Shown here piece after piece: positions 22,458 to 35,303 of a DNA stretch of 64,000 nucleotides. The notes beneath the pieces are model-generated. The model saw only the letters and a program-made list of their open reading frames with translations, made no database searches and had not been told where the DNA came from. The position numbers and the translations under genes are program-made. How positions within the stretch are numbered: position 1 is the first letter of the stretch; each line of letters begins with the position of its first letter. Source of the DNA: Hysterangium stoloniferum. Taxonomy: Eukaryota; Basidiomycota; Agaricomycetes; Hysterangiales; Hysterangiaceae. The DNA is taken from the NCBI GenBank assembly GCA_015178975.1, contig WHVD01000002.1, forward strand, positions 1,736,001-1,800,000. The letters run 5' to 3'.

Positions 22458-25400
22458 ATGTCCAAAGACAACGTTGGTTTTGCTCCAGAAAAAGACGTCA
22501 TATTCATAAAACTACCAGCCTGCAGCGTTCGCGAAACTCCACCGGGCTCTACAATATTATGTAGAGGCTACATCGGGTTCCAAGCCCGCCCCTCGAGCCA
22601 AAAAAAGATACCTCGTTTAAGGCAACTTTACGATACTCCTACTATGCATACCAAAGCACAATCTCATGCAGAGTCTTCACGGCAGAGTGCACTAAAAAAT
22701 AACCAACGTTTCTACATTGAGGATTCCGATGATGACTTGAACCTCCCTGGGATGTCACTGCCTATTTCTCCTGGTGCTGGGGATGAGGACGAGGAAGTCG
22801 CCATTGAAGAACAGAACAATAAAGAGAAGAAATGGTGGGAGAAACGGGCACGGAATTTGGTCAAAGCCTACGGGAAACTGGGAAACGATGGGTATCAACC
22901 TCAGGACGGGTCGGCACAACCAATACCGCAGGGACGTTGGCCTTTCATTGAACAGGCCATCGGTGCACATAAAGGGGAGAAAAGGAAGCATACGAACAAC
23001 AATCTTGACGTAGAAGCCAATGCTAATAGAGACCTCCCCAACATCGAGCCATTGCCACTAGGTCACGGCCATGGTATTCTAGGTACTCTCCTTTCTCTTT
23101 ATCAGCATACTAGGAGCGAGTCAAGATTAGACCTCGCAAGCTCTGGGGCTTCAAATACTGACTTGGAGAATAAGACTGATGGTCTCCGAGGCAGGCACCG
23201 TTCTCATCAGGATGGTGATCCAACATCTCGCTTCAATCCCTGTAGTGCAAGTGAATCCCAACTATATCCCTCATCGTCTGCAATGTCACATCCAGGCCGC
23301 AGTCGCAGCGTCTCGCCAGTCACGGCTCCTGCGTCCCCGATCTCTCTCCCAGACATCTCACAGACCAGATCCTCACCGCGGAAGGAAAAGCTCAAGCTCC
23401 GTAGACCATTTTCGAGAGCAGCATATGGTCCCCACCTTCCTCTTTCAGGATTGTTGCCTACATTAAATCCATCCGACTGTCCTCCAAAGGCAGCGCGAAG
23501 TTCCGGCGGTGTAGTTGGTGCTCTTATCGCGACTACGAATAATCTCGCTGGACCGGCTGCACCAATTCCAAGCTCAGTTGGTCCGAATGTGTCGAAGAAG
23601 GGATTCAGGCTGTCGAGGTGCGTTTTCATTTGACGATTCAAGCATATTTATTCCATCTCAAAGGCCAATTGGATAGATATGAGCTATCTCCAGAAGCTCC
23701 AATGAGACGAACTCCTAGGCAGAAAAATTCATTTAGTGTGCCGCCTACTCCTGGATCGACCTTTAGCAGCACGGATCATACCTTCACTGAATGCATCCCA
23801 TCGACATCTGGCACTTCTACCCCACAGACTAGTGGCGAGAAGCCGAAGAAATCAACAATGGCAACTTTATCTGTTTCGATACCGCATACCCATCCGCCGC
23901 GCCCGCCCAATATGATTTCAGTCCCCTTTGAGAAAACTACGTCCTCGTACGAGACCAGTGGTCAAGCCTATGAAGACGGAAAGGCGCACGGGCGTCCTTA
24001 CAGAAAGGTGAAGAACGATCGACGGCGAAAGGCAGAGATCTATGTAGGCATTTTTCGTGCATGAATTTGGATACCAGATAATAAATCTGACGATTGCAGA
24101 TCACTAAGCATGTGGCAGAAATTCTTCAAAGACAGGAATTTATACTCAAGCTTGCCCGGGCCTTAATGATGTCAGCGCCGATAGCCTGTCTCGTTGACTG
24201 TTTATTTATGTCTTGTTGCTCTAGGTTTGCTGCCCCTGGTCATAGGCTTCAAGCCCAACTGAAGTCAACGGCCCGTGTTCTTGATATGGATATATCCACC
24301 GTGTACTTCCCGAATGTTCTGCTTGTTTCATTTGATGATGCTCTCACGAGTACTTCCAATGTCAAGATAATCCAACAAGGGAGCACTCTAAATATGGACA
24401 AGCTGCTCTATACTCACAGGCTCTACTGGAAAGTAGGCATTTCAAGTTCTTTCGTTCCTTTCACATGAACTGAGAACCCCCCCTTTTCGACAGGTCATAC
24501 ATGATAAAATATCGGTGTCATCCGCATCTGCCTCACTTGACCTATTAATGTGCAGTCCTCCTCGATATCGTGATTGGCAAATCGTCATTTTTGGTGGCCT
24601 TTGCTCATCCGCCATTTGTTCGCTTTCCTTCTCGGGATCGTTCGCAGACTCCTTTGTGGTATTTCCGCTCGGTTGTCTGCTAGTAATAGTACAGATAACC
24701 AGTGCGAGGAATGAATTATATTCCAATGTTTTCGAGTGAGTTGTTCTCGCCACGCATTAGATAGCTCGGCTTAAACCGCTCTAACGTATACAGGATAACC
24801 ATTGCTACCGTGTTGAGCTTCATCTCAGCCGCCCTCGCGTCCTCTCGCAAGTTTTGCTATGCCGCAATTGCATCTAGTTCTGTTGTGCTTATACTACCTG
24901 TCAGTGTTTTATTGAGTCCGTATGGAAATGCTTGACGGGAAGGAATGCAGGGATTCTTCGTGTTGAGTGGTAGCCTGGAATTAGCATCCCGACAACTGGT
25001 CAGCGGTGCCGTCAGGATATGTTTCGCAGTCATGTATGCACTATTTCTGGTAATCCTGTATCTAATCTATTCGAGATACATTATATATATTTACTCGTTG
25101 TCATAGGGTTTTGGACTTGCCATCGGCTCTGAGTTTTATTCCCGTATGACTGGGCTTCGGGTAGTGGGTCCGGACGACTACTTGTGTGGATCAGTACATC
25201 ATGCAGCGGATCCGTGGTGGCAACGCGAGGTGCCACTTTGGTGGGGTATGTGAGAGTGCTTTATTCAGAATTGTTTGTTTATTTTAAATTATCCACCAGC
25301 GTTTCTTACAGTCCCATTATACTCCTTTTCGTTGAGTCTACGCAATCATGCCAGTGTCTGTAACAAAGAAATGGTCAACTGGTTTACTGTCATACTAGTC

Positions 25401-25882
25401 TTGTATCCTTACGATCATTTTTTTGACAGCTTGTAACCATCTCCATTTCCTGTGCAGGATGGACAGCAAATCACTACGCCGGTGTGATATTCAAAGGTCG
25501 TCCTGATATTCAATCAGCCGTTGGTGCATTCGCAGTGGGGATCATCGCCAATATCTACGCGAAGTTCTTTTCTGGAAACGCATACGTCGTTATGGTAAGT
25601 TCCCTGCTCGCTGTTCATCAAATTGTCAGTCTTAACAGTCTTCCATAGATTACCGGTATTCTTTTTCAACTCCCGAGTGGCCTTGCGAATGGGGGCCTAC
25701 TGACATTTGCTGCCATCGACGATGAGAACAACCAATATCAATCGTATGAAGCGGGATTTCAAGTCGCACTTCAACTCATTGCCGTTGCTGTTGGTCTAAC
25801 AGTTGGCCTGTTTACATCTGTGGTTGTTGTTCATCCGCTGGGAGGAAGTCGGCGACGTTCTTCGGGTTTATTCAGTCTTTGA
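22458..25882 (+). CDS. ThrE/Prm10-type multi-pass membrane protein (P1)
   Basis: Eleven exons: 22458-23617, 23677-24043, 24100-24170, 24225-24432, 24494-24735, 24794-24899, 24951-25049, 25107-25245, 25300-25373, 25430-25594 and 25649-25882, giving 954 residues. The first 500 residues are hydrophilic, Ser/Pro-rich and probably cytosolic. From about 510 the ThrE domain begins (ITKHVAEILQRQEFILKLARALMMFAAPGHR), followed by about ten hydrophobic helices, the inner ones including QIVIFGGLCSSAICSLSFSG and AAIASSSVVLILPGFFVLSG. Fungal homologues include the pheromone-regulated membrane protein Prm10, and bacterial relatives export threonine; the substrate here is unknown. A later start at 22646 is possible. 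This is the only intact copy: pieces recur at 31143-33045 and 41205-41875. Confidence 0.88.
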
Positions 25883-27758
25883 TAAGCTGGCCCTCTCTTA
25901 TCTTGCATTCAAATAATGGATCCTCGCTGCATCAACCTAGATCATTAGTCATCATCATAGAACTTCATCATTAGATATACTTAGAGTTTTACTGACAATC
26001 AACGTCCCATCCCCCAGAACTGATTTATAAGGGAGAGATATATTTTAGCTACCGACATACTCCTTATTTTTCTCCTGGTGGACATCTGATTGCATCCATT
26101 TAAGTCACTTTTTTTCACTAATATTACAAGAATGCCAATGATTCTCTGATCGGTGGACAAGAAGGCTTCGAGACTGCAGGATAGAACTTGGATGTACCAA
26201 CGTGACATTCACTTTTCTCCACACAAACATTCCCGGAAGAAGGGTTACTTATTTTATTCCAGTTTATATGGACAGAATTTGCCTTTGTGAATGAAGGGCA
26301 ATGTGTTAAGCTTGATTATTAGGAAGTGCCCTACAGCAGGCACGTCGCAGAGCAATCTAATGTGGTTCAACTCTGCCTCAGTTTCAAATTATATTGATTC
26401 ATATTCACGCCTGCGGTGGAACTGGGGCGCCGAATGCCGGAAATATTTAATATAATTCTTCTTGTATGTTATCACTGACGGGCTATAATTAAATACACTG
26501 TCAACAGTATAGGCTACGATGCCGTCGTGTTTTAATTACTGTGGATCCATCCACTGCTACTGCCACTCCATAACACCGAAGATAAGAAAGTTTTTATTTT
26601 TAAGAACGCTCGTAACATCTACAACAAATACTGGTCAAGCATCCATTCTTGCAGTGCCATTGAATGTATGTCTCTTCCGAAAATTTTAGACGTTGACGTT
26701 GTGGCCCATTCGACAGCTCAACACCCTCAGCCTCTCAAGTCTGGTAGATTTGCAGGATTGCGTTAAATTAGTAGGTAACAGGATCGAACGTTTGCTTATG
26801 TTAGCCTACACGACGTGCCAAAATGCTGGTTTGAGAATATCAAGGAAAGATAATATATTCATATCCATGCGTAAAGCAAAATTGATGTGCCATGAAAGAA
26901 GTGTCCCCCAGAGCCATAATAATCGCCGCAAATTTATATCGTAAAATATTCCTGGAAACCGGCTTACTGAATGTTGATCTGAAAGGTGGCACTTTACGAA
27001 AAGAAATTCACAACACATCTTCTGATAAATCCCAGAAATAATCGTGTGGCATAGAAGAGAAAAGTTATTACAGATGCCTATCATAGTGGATGCAGAAGTT
27101 ACAGTCACATGGGGCTTCAAATGGGCACGTCGCAGGAGTGGCGGGAAAAGCCAGGGCCCGCAGGAAAAAACGGAGAGCAAGAAGGTTAATTTTTGAAAAC
27201 GCCAGTGAGTATTGGACGACGACTAATGTTACCGATGACTATAGGGACTTCCTTGGTAGTGGAGGAACAGAGGCCGGTGCGCCAGGGTAGCAGGCGTCGT
27301 AGGGATTGCACAATGCCTAAGCTCCATCGGAAGTGCGGGAAGCGTCGGAAGTGCTGGAAGCGTCGGAAGTGCGGGAAGCGTCGAAAGGGCTGTGAACATT
27401 TGCAGATTGGGGTCCAAAAATGCTATTGAGCGCCTGGCTCATCAATAAGGAAAATCACTCATCACTAGTGTGACAGAGAATGCAGCGCTGGAGTCAGATG
27501 AATGTGGAATATATACACATCATTCAAGAATGGCAATAATTGAACTAATATTAGAGCGATGCACATATTGATATAATACATACGAAGGATGGATCGACGC
27601 TCGGCTCAAGGCTGTGCCCCATATTGGTCAAGCCGCGCAGCATGAAGTCTATCAGGTGCAATTGGCGTACTGCGGCTATTGTAATTCCCAACATGTCTTC
27701 TGGATGGCACCATATAAAGTGATATTAGTATCATTCTGCTCTTCATTTCTAAGACACT
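25883..27758. other. Linker L1 between the Prm10-like gene and the hydrolase
   Basis: The left part (25900-26680) recurs at 33045-33735 and 34360-34463; the part from 26735 to 27430 recurs at 35690-36395. Small open frames on both strands are shared only in part and are broken by single-base length differences between copies, so the linker is probably not protein-coding. The hydrolase promoter must lie at its right end. Confidence 0.5.
27328..27389 (+). repeat. 18 bp minisatellite in linker L1
   Basis: The unit cggaagtgcgggaagcgt is repeated about three and a half times with one or two base changes. The matching place in linker L2 (near 36290) has a single unit, so the array grew, or shrank, after the duplication. 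Confidence 0.8.
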
Positions 27759-30549
27759 ATGTTACCCATGGTTGAAGCCACTAAGCTTCTGAGTATAATC
27801 TTGTCTATATCACCGGTATCCGCCCGTAACCTTGTTAAAAACAGGACAGTGAGTGGATTTCCTCTTACCATCCCCTTCCTTTTCTGACATGTACAGTCCT
27901 GCCTGTCCCCCCTCATATGGACCCCGTGCCCTGGAGTTCCCGATGTCGAATGCGCATCATATGAAGTATGTTATCTCTCTCATCTCGCCACACAAATAAG
28001 GCCGACACATTGCATGTCTTGTCAACTAGGTACCCTTGGACTATGCCAACCCTAAATCAGGGGTCGCAAATCTAGCAGTTGCACGGTTTAGAGCCATCAC
28101 TACGCCACGGCTAGGCACTGTCTTTGTGAACCCCGGTAGTTATCCACTTCTGGGTTAATTAACTTTCTGTTGACCGGCCTATAGGTGGACCAGGAGGTAG
28201 CGGCGTTAGTTTCCTCCAGGGGCTTGCTGAATTCACACCACTTTTTACAAATGGCCAATATGACGTTGTCTGTGTGTGGATATTCCTTCTATGACGTATT
28301 TGGCATAAACATAAGCTGCATTCTCTTCTAATCACTAGCATGGGATCCCCGCGGCGTAAACATGACAACGTGAGTCTCTCAATTCGTGCGTGCATACACC
28401 TCCCGGGAATAATGTACCCAATCTCCAAACAGACCCAAAGTAACATGTGGATTCAGCTCCATAGACGACTTCAACAATTTTTTCAGCGGTTCGGTCATTG
28501 CAAATGGAATAGAAGTACGCGGGAATTTCACCGACCAGGACGACTTGGATAATTTCTTCAGTCAAGTGAATGCAACTGACGAATTGTTGGTAAAGTTCGG
28601 GCAGAAGTGCGCGGAAGATAATGGTGCATTCTTGAAGTTTATGGGATCGGTAAGGCGGCAATGCAACTACTGGCCCATCCGTTGAACAACATATTTTTCT
28701 TATAGACGTCAGTCGTTCGAGATATGGTGGCCTTGGCCGACTGTATCGAGGGTCCTGAGAAGCCAATAAACTATTACGGAATTAGGTATTCAGCTCCAAA
28801 ATTTATATTCAGCATTTACTCACCTTCTGATCTGTTGGCAGCTACGGAACTGTTCTCGGCAATTATTTCGTAAATAGTTTCGTACCTTGTTTTATTTTTA
28901 TGTTTGATATATGACTGATGACTGGCTTATAGTGTTTCCAAAGGTGCTACATGCTGGTCGCTATGAGAGCATTGGATAAAACTAATTACATGATTGAAAA
29001 CTAGCGAGTCGGTCGTGTCATTTTAGATGGCGTTGTGGACAGCGTCATGTGGGTTTTCAAAATATTTCTCTCCTCATTCTTGAAAGTGTTTCAATACTTT
29101 ATCCAGCTGGGCAACGGAACCCTCTTTTGAGGTAGGTCAAAGACCGTTTTGATTGATCTAAATTCGGAATAACGCAAAGGGGTGGATAGACGGTTGCTTG
29201 TCTGTGGGTCTGTTCAATTTCAATATGCCAGCTAATTGTATTGTCATTGTAGCCGAGTATAGAGATGATGAACTCGCGGTGGCAGGATTCGCAGAACTTT
29301 GCGCTCAAGCAGGACCGCAGAGCTGTGACTTCGCGTCAATTAATTCGACTGCGACTTCCCTCCTCCAAGACCTGAGGGATTTAATCGATGTTAGTATACC
29401 TTTTACCTGCGCCTCTCTATACCTGATGTTAATTTCAATGAAAGTCTGCATACACTTTGCACAAAACAGGACAGTCAAACATAACTTCCTTTGATATTAG
29501 ATGTATGTTTTGAGTTTGGTTTCGAGGATGTTATAAAGCTTTACATGGAATTACTAGCATTTACGCAGACAGGACTTCGCAGCCCTACAACTTGGGCGAC
29601 ATCACTCGCCCCACAGCTGGCCTCCTGGCGTGAAATACTAACAAATGTTTCTTCATCCCTTCCATCCCAACCTGCTTCTTTACCACTGAGACGATCAAAG
29701 AGTCGCTCTGTCCCCGACCAGATCGATCCCATTCTCCAAGAGTTTGCGGTGTGCGTCATCACCAGTTCTTTTTTCAAACAATATTCACGTTTTAACTTGG
29801 GGATGCTAATATTATTCAAGAGTTATCGCAGTGCCATGCTTGGACAGCATTGATCAGGGGGACGTGACGACGAAACGAGTCTTCGATGCAGTTGTTCAAA
29901 TAACCCAAGAAGAAACACCATTGTGTGCGTCAATCTTCTAACGGTGCTTCTTCAAGCGACTTTAAACTTATAAGCTCATGAAGTTGGGGAGGTTTCAACA
30001 CAGTCGGTATGTGCAAGGATTTGTGACGCAAGGGTTTCACTCATTACATGTACTCTTGAGCAGCCACCGGGTCTGTGCCATAGATTCCCTATTCGAGCGG
30101 TGGAACGTTTCACAGGGCCGTTTAACAAGAAGTTAGCTAACACCATTCTCGTTATTGGAAATCGAGTAAGTTTCCTGCCATTACCTCTTACAATGTCCAT
30201 GTAGAAGGCCTATGAATGTTCTCAAAGGCCGATCCGATTACGCCTATCTTCAATGCTCGTAAGATTGCTACAACATTAGGTGAAAGTGCTCGTTTATTGG
30301 AGCAAGATGGATTTGGAGTGAGTCCTCTCACGTTTCCAGGCGCTTTCAGAGGACTCATCTTATCTCAGCATACCTCCATGGCTCAAAATTCCAATTGCAC
30401 AGAAGCTGTTGTTAGAGCCTATCTAGTAAATGGAACAGTGAGTTCTTGATTATGTCTACTAAGGTTCGGATGAGATATTCTGCACATGACAGTTGCCCAA
30501 CAATGGCCAAATTTGCCCGGTGGATGATCCCCCGTTTCCCTCCCATTAG
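27759..30549 (+). CDS. Secreted TAP-like alpha/beta hydrolase (T1)
   Basis: A signal-like N-terminus (LLSIILSISPVSA) is followed by VPLDYANP, the oxyanion-loop motif GGPGGSG, and YDVVSWDPRGVNMTTP. The nucleophile elbow is GISYG, the Asp lies in ILVIGNRADPITP and the His in DGFGHTSMAQ, so the full Ser-Asp-His triad is present. This pattern belongs to the tripeptidyl-aminopeptidase (TAP)-like proteases of the alpha/beta hydrolase fold. Clear exons are 27759-27848, 27897-27965, 28030-28135, 28185-28271, 28339-28369, 28433-28649, 28706-28785, 28842-28876, 28933-28943, 29005-29048, 29107-29135, 29253-29393, 29501-29750 and 29821-29924. The exon before HRFPIRAVERFTGPFN is unresolved. The last exons end at a TAG at 30547-30549. 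The catalytic Ser codon is split by an intron. The near-identical copy T2 lies at 38136-40929. A role in external protein digestion is inferred. Confidence 0.82.
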
Positions 30550-31140
30550 TGGCCAGGTTTCTCGTGCTGATAAGACAGAAGAATGAATTACCAGTCCGAG
30601 CTACCTCAATAATGTTTGAAAAATTCAATTATATATATTTGTGTTTTAGGATGCACGGACGTTATTTACTGTCATAACGGCTTTACGTAATGATAGCACA
30701 CTAAACATACAATATACTCACGTGCGATAAGATATCTGGAACCCAATTTGCTAAAATGAATCTGGTGTACTCAGCCAAATTAGCCCAAAGGTGTAAGTCA
30801 CGCCTGAATAATTGTTACTTGGAATATATTTTCCTTTTCTGAGTACAGGATCCGCCGGCTTTGTTTCGACAGGACAGCCTAGCTATTGGAAAGTCTTCCT
30901 CCTAGCCCCTTGATTCAAGCTTGGACCATGATTCCTATATAACCTTAGGGTCTAAGTGATGTCCAGGCGACACCTAGTAAACATAACAGAAGGGAACAAT
31001 CAGGAAAATCTTGAGATGCATAACGTTCTGGGTCTTCAGAAAACAAGGAGGAAAATGTTTAGCGGTAAGAATTAGTTCCAAAGATATAGAAACTGGGAGG
31101 AGAGGCTCTCCAATTTTTTAATACAATCTCATCTATATTT
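30550..31140. other. Spacer between duplication units 1 and 2
   Basis: The first 100 bases are shared with the downstream flank of T2 (41076-41205). The remainder shows no gene, repeat or motif. Confidence 0.4.
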
Positions 31141-31142
31141 TG

Positions 31143-33045
31143 TTGCGACCACGAATAATCTCGCTGGACCGGCTGCACCAATTCGAAGCTCAGTTGATCC
31201 GAATGTTAAAGGGATTCAGGTTGTCGAGGTGCGCTTTCATTTGACGATTTAAGCATACTTATCTCACCTCAATGGTTGATTGGATAGATATGAGCTATCT
31301 CCAGAAGCTCCAATCAGACATGCCTTTACCCAAAAAACATCATTTAATGTACCGCCTACTCCTGGATCAACCTTTAGCAGCACAGCTCATACCTATAATA
31401 AGAAATTGAAGAAATCAGAAATGAGAACATTATCTGTTTGGATATACCCATCCGCCTCATATGATTTCAGTCCCCTTTGAGCCCTCGTACGAGACCAGTG
31501 GTTCAAACCTATGGAGATGGAAAGGCGCACGGGCGTCTTTACAAAAAGGACCGGTGGCGAAAGGTAGAAATTTATGTGAGTATTTTTCATGTATAAATTT
31601 TGCACGATATAATAAGTCTGACGATTGTAGATCACTAAGCTTGTGGCGGAAATTCTACAAAGGCAGGAATTTACACTCAAGCTTTCCCGGGGATAATGTG
31701 AGCGCCAATAACCTGTCTCGTTAACTGTTTATTTATGCTTTGTTGCTCTAGGTTTTCTGTCCCTGGTAATAGGCTGCAAGCCCAACCGAAGTCAATGCCT
31801 CGTGTTCTTGAGATGGATATATCCATCGTGTCCTTTCCGAATGTATTTCATTTACTGATGCTCTCACGAATACTTCCAATGTCAAGATAATCCAACAAGG
31901 GTACACGTTAAATATGGGCAAACTGTTCTATACTCACAGGCTCTACTGGAAAGTAGGGATTTCAAGTTCTTTCTTTCCATTCACCATCAATTGATCCTCC
32001 CCCCCTTCGTCCGGTCATTCACGGTAACATATCGGTATTATCTGCATCTGCTTCATCTTGTCATTTTTGGTGGCGTTTGCTCATCTGTCATCTGTTCGTT
32101 TTCCTTCTCGGGATCGTTCGCAGAATCCTTTGTGGAAATTCCGCTCGGTTGTCTGCCACTAACAGTGCAGATGACCATTGCGAGGAATGAACCATATTCC
32201 ATTGGTTTCCAGTGGGTTATTCCTGCCACGTTTGTTTTGGATAGCTCTTCTTCACTTCAACACACAGGATGACTATTGCTAATGTGTTGAGATTCACCTC
32301 GGCCGCCCTCGGGCGTCCTCTCGCAAGTTTTGGTATGCCGCAGTTGCATCCAATTCTGCTGTGCGTATACTACCTGTCAGTATTTTATTGTGTTCTTATG
32401 GGAGATGGTTGACAGGAAGGAATGCAATGATTCTTCGTGTTGAGTGATAACCTGGAATTAGCATCCCGACGGCTGGTCAGCGGTGGTGTCAGAATATGCT
32501 TCGCAGTCATGTATGCTCTATTTCTGCGAATCCTATATCTAATCTATCGGAAACACATTTTATATGCTGTCATAGGGTTTTGGACTTGCCACCGGCTCAC
32601 AGTTCTACTCCCGTATGACTGGATTTCAAGTGGGTCCGGGTGACTATTTGTACAGCACACCATGCAACGGATCTGTGGTGGCAACGTGAGGTGCCACTCT
32701 GGTGGGGTATGTGGGAGTATTTTACTCATAATTGTTTGTTTATTTTAAATTATCCACCAGCGTTTCTTACAGTCCCATCTCCTTTTCGTTGAGTCTACAC
32801 AATCATGCCAGTGTCTGTAACAAAGAAATGGTCAACCGGTTTACTGTCATACTAGTCTTGTATCCTTACGATCACTGTTTTGACAACTTGTAACCATCTC
32901 CATTTCCTGTGCAGGATGGACAGCAAATCACTACGCCGGTGTGATATTCAAAGGTCGTCCTGATATTCAATCAGCCGTTAATGCATTCGCAGTGGGAATC
33001 ATCGCCAATATCTAGGCGAATTTCTTTTCTGGAAGGGCATACGTC
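31143..33045 (+). pseudogene. Prm10-like pseudogene (P2)
   Basis: It matches P1 from 23530 to about 25585. The whole N-terminal third is missing. Inside, the coding part carries several deletions (for example the PSTSGTSTPQTSG segment is gone and the CSPPRYRDWQ segment is lost) and stops. The 3' end is also missing: after FSGRAYV the sequence jumps straight to the downstream flank, dropping the last exon and its intron. It cannot make the transporter. The introns are still recognisable, so this is a DNA-level duplicate and not a retrocopy. Confidence 0.85.
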
Positions 33046-33732
33046 TACATTCAAATAATGGAACCTCACGGCATCAACCCAGATCATTAGTCATCATTAT
33101 AGAATTTAATCATCAGATATACTTAGAGTTTTACTGACAGTCAACCCATCCAGAACTAATTATAAGGGAGATATATATTTTAGCTCTCTTATTTTCCTTT
33201 TGGTGGACATCTGATTACATCCATTCAAGTCACATTTTTGACTGATATTACAAGAATGCACAATGATCCTCTGATCGGCGGACAAGAAGGCTTCGAGACT
33301 GCAGGATAGAACTTGGATGCACCAACATGACATACACTTTTCTCCATACAGTCATTCCTGGAAGAAGGGTTACTTATTTTATTCCAGTTTATATGGACAG
33401 AATTTGCCTTTGTGAATGAATGGCAAATGTGTTAAGCTTAATTATTAGGAAGTGCCCTACAGCAGGCACGTCGCAGAGCAATCTAATGCGGTTCAACTCT
33501 GCCTCAGTTTCAAATTATATTGATTTATACTCACGCCTGTGGTGGAACTCTGGGGCGCCGAATGCCGGAAATATTTAATATAATTCTTCTTGTATGTTAT
33601 CACTGACAGGCTATAATTATGTAAATACACTATTAAAGGTACAGGCTACGATGCCGTCGTGTTCTAATTACTGTGGATCCATAACACCGAAGTTAGAAAG
33701 TGTTTATTTTTAAGAAAGCTCGTAACGTCTGT

Positions 33733-34343
33733 CACTAGTGATAGACTAGTGAGCTTGGTGGATGCTCTATTGTGCTGTTGACACTGTCTGTCATCGATTC
33801 AAGGATTCCACTTTGGAGTTTTTGCGTCGACAAATAGACCTGAATATTGAGTTATATTAATCGCCTTCTTTTGTCAAAGCTGTCTTTCACCAACTTCTAA
33901 CCCTTTAGCATATAAATCACATATAAGCTACTAGTACACCCTATGTTAAGAATTCATTCTTAACTTCATCGAGTGTACATGTTTCAATTACCGAAAGATT
34001 ACACTAATACTGATATTTCCTTTTATTAGCGTGACTTTACTTTACAACAGTTGCACCTGCTGTCATATATTAATCAGGCATTTGGGAATGCCTATGCCCT
34101 TTATGTAGACTCCCTAGATTCCTTAAATCTATAGTCAATGTTTATACCAGCCAGTAAATACGAATCTCGAGTTAGTGTGTCTAGCCGAGTCTGGCCAAGC
34201 TAGCGAATTCTCCTAGATGGCTCTAGACAATATATATGGCATACTTACTGATTTTCCCAATTTTCTGATGCTCTTTCCTATCCTCACAACATAGGGGCAA
34301 CACTGCACCGGGCAACAACAAAAATAAACGATGAAAGACCGCT
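33733..34343. other. Block present only in unit 2 (insert A), contains a MITE
   Basis: In unit 1 the text runs from gctcgtaacatct directly into acaacaaatactgg. In unit 2 about 610 bases separate the same flanks. The block is AT-rich, has no gene, and includes a copy of the 200 bp MITE at 34071-34272. Either it was inserted in unit 2 or lost from unit 1. Confidence 0.65.
34071..34272 (+). mobile_element. 200 bp MITE family, copy a
   Basis: It begins near atcaggcatttgggaatg and ends near ttcccaattttctgatg, imperfect inverted ends, and shares the inner blocks gtgtgtctagccgag and gatggctctaga with copies at 50553-50753 and 60231-60437. It has no coding capacity. Confidence 0.7.
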
Positions 34344-34734
34344 GAACAACAAATACTGGTCAAACGTCTATTCTTGTAGTGCCATTGAATGTATGTCTCT
34401 TCCGAAAATTTCAGACATTGACGTTGTGACTATTTCGACAGCTCTACAGCCTCAGCCTCCTCGTATATGATACTTCTGGCATTGTGGAGATAATTTCCGC
34501 CCTAGATGGTCTAGCAGTTCACATATAGAACATTTATAAAATCAATCACATATATGAAAGTAATTCAGATTTAGACTTTATTTAGACCTCTGGAACCTCA
34601 GGCTGATTAGGAAGGATATCTACAACTTGGGAGCGAATTGTGCGGCGCTTGGTATTTCCTGATTCGTAACTGAAGAGCGCATGTGTACTTTTTTCCGTTC
34701 GTGATATACTGTAAGGTGATCTCCGTCGAACGCA

Positions 34735-34741
34735 TATAAAA
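34735..34741 (+). promoter_or_regulatory. TATA box for the small secreted-protein gene
   Basis: TATAAAA lies 83 bp before the ATG at 34818. A pyrimidine-rich stretch (tcccctcatttttct-like) follows before the start, as in strongly expressed fungal genes. Confidence 0.6.
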
Positions 34742-34817
34742 CGTTAACGAGATTGTGAGCTATTCATTATTTCTTAACAATCCCTCATTTTTCTGAACCT
34801 AACACCTGTTCTTCGCA

Positions 34818-35303
34818 ATGGTTTTTAAAGCTTTGTTGTTGATAATGACCTCGATATCCCAGGCTGTAGTGTCTCATCCCGTTGATGCTCCCCAACCCAC
34901 ATTCCCAGTCCTTCCGGCGTTACCTCATGCCGCCCCACCCGCCCTCCTGAGCATTCCTGAACATCCCGACGCTCTCGCGGACCTTCCTATTATAGGAACC
35001 ATCCCTGAAGTTGAGGGTCTTCCCATCGTCGGTCCGCTTCTGGGGGGTCTTTGCCTCAGACACGGTGCCAATGAAGCCCCCCCTTCGATTCCCTCTGGTA
35101 TTCCGGACCTCAACGGAATCTCCTTACTCCCACCTGCGCACGTTCTCCCTTCACTTCCAGTCAATGACATTCCCGTCGTTGGACCAATACTTGGGGGACT
35201 CTTGCCTGTATTAGGCTCCGGCTCGCTGAGGGATGCTGTGCCGCCCATATCACTCACGGTCGATGCGGTGCTGTCGGCATATAACCCTCGGTCCACAGAA
35301 TAA
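34818..35303 (+). CDS. Small secreted proline/glycine/leucine-rich protein with internal repeats
   Basis: A single exon encodes 161 residues. The N-terminus MVFKALLLIMTSISQAVVSHP looks like a cleavable signal peptide. The mature part has no cysteine pairs worth noting (one Cys) and repeats a motif of the form LPIxGxIP / LPIVGPLLGGL / IPVVGPILGGL, about three times. It is rich in Pro, Leu, Ile and Gly. No family is recognised. A secreted wall-associated or effector-like role is only a guess. The gene lies in a block that unit 1 lacks. A possible short intron near the LGGLCLRHG junction was considered, but the open frame runs through. Confidence 0.7.
   Translation: MVFKALLLIMTSISQAVVSHPVDAPQPTFPVLPALPHAAPPALLSIPEHPDALADLPIIGTIPEVEGLPIVGPLLGGLCLRHGANEAPPSIPSGIPDLNGISLLPPAHVLPSLPVNDIPVVGPILGGLLPVLGSGSLRDAVPPISLTVDAVLSAYNPRSTE

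Larger units (their letters stand above)
23530..30650 (+). repeat. Segmental duplication, unit 1 (P1-L1-T1)
   Basis: From the second half of the Prm10-like gene to just past the TAP-like hydrolase, this sequence matches unit 2 at 31141-41180, introns and intergenic DNA included. The match at the left begins near 23530 (gaataatctcgctggaccgg). Blocks present in unit 2 but absent here are listed separately. Confidence 0.85.

Noticed and set aside
26806-27180. 124-codon minus-strand frame in L1 with a counterpart at 35626-36006
   Set aside because: The two versions agree only in their middle and diverge at both ends through frame changes; no motif or splice structure supports a gene.
26693-27290. 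Small plus-strand frames in linker L1 with Arg/Lys-rich sequence
   Set aside because: The copy in L2 is shifted by single-base length changes in the same places, so no frame is kept between the copies.
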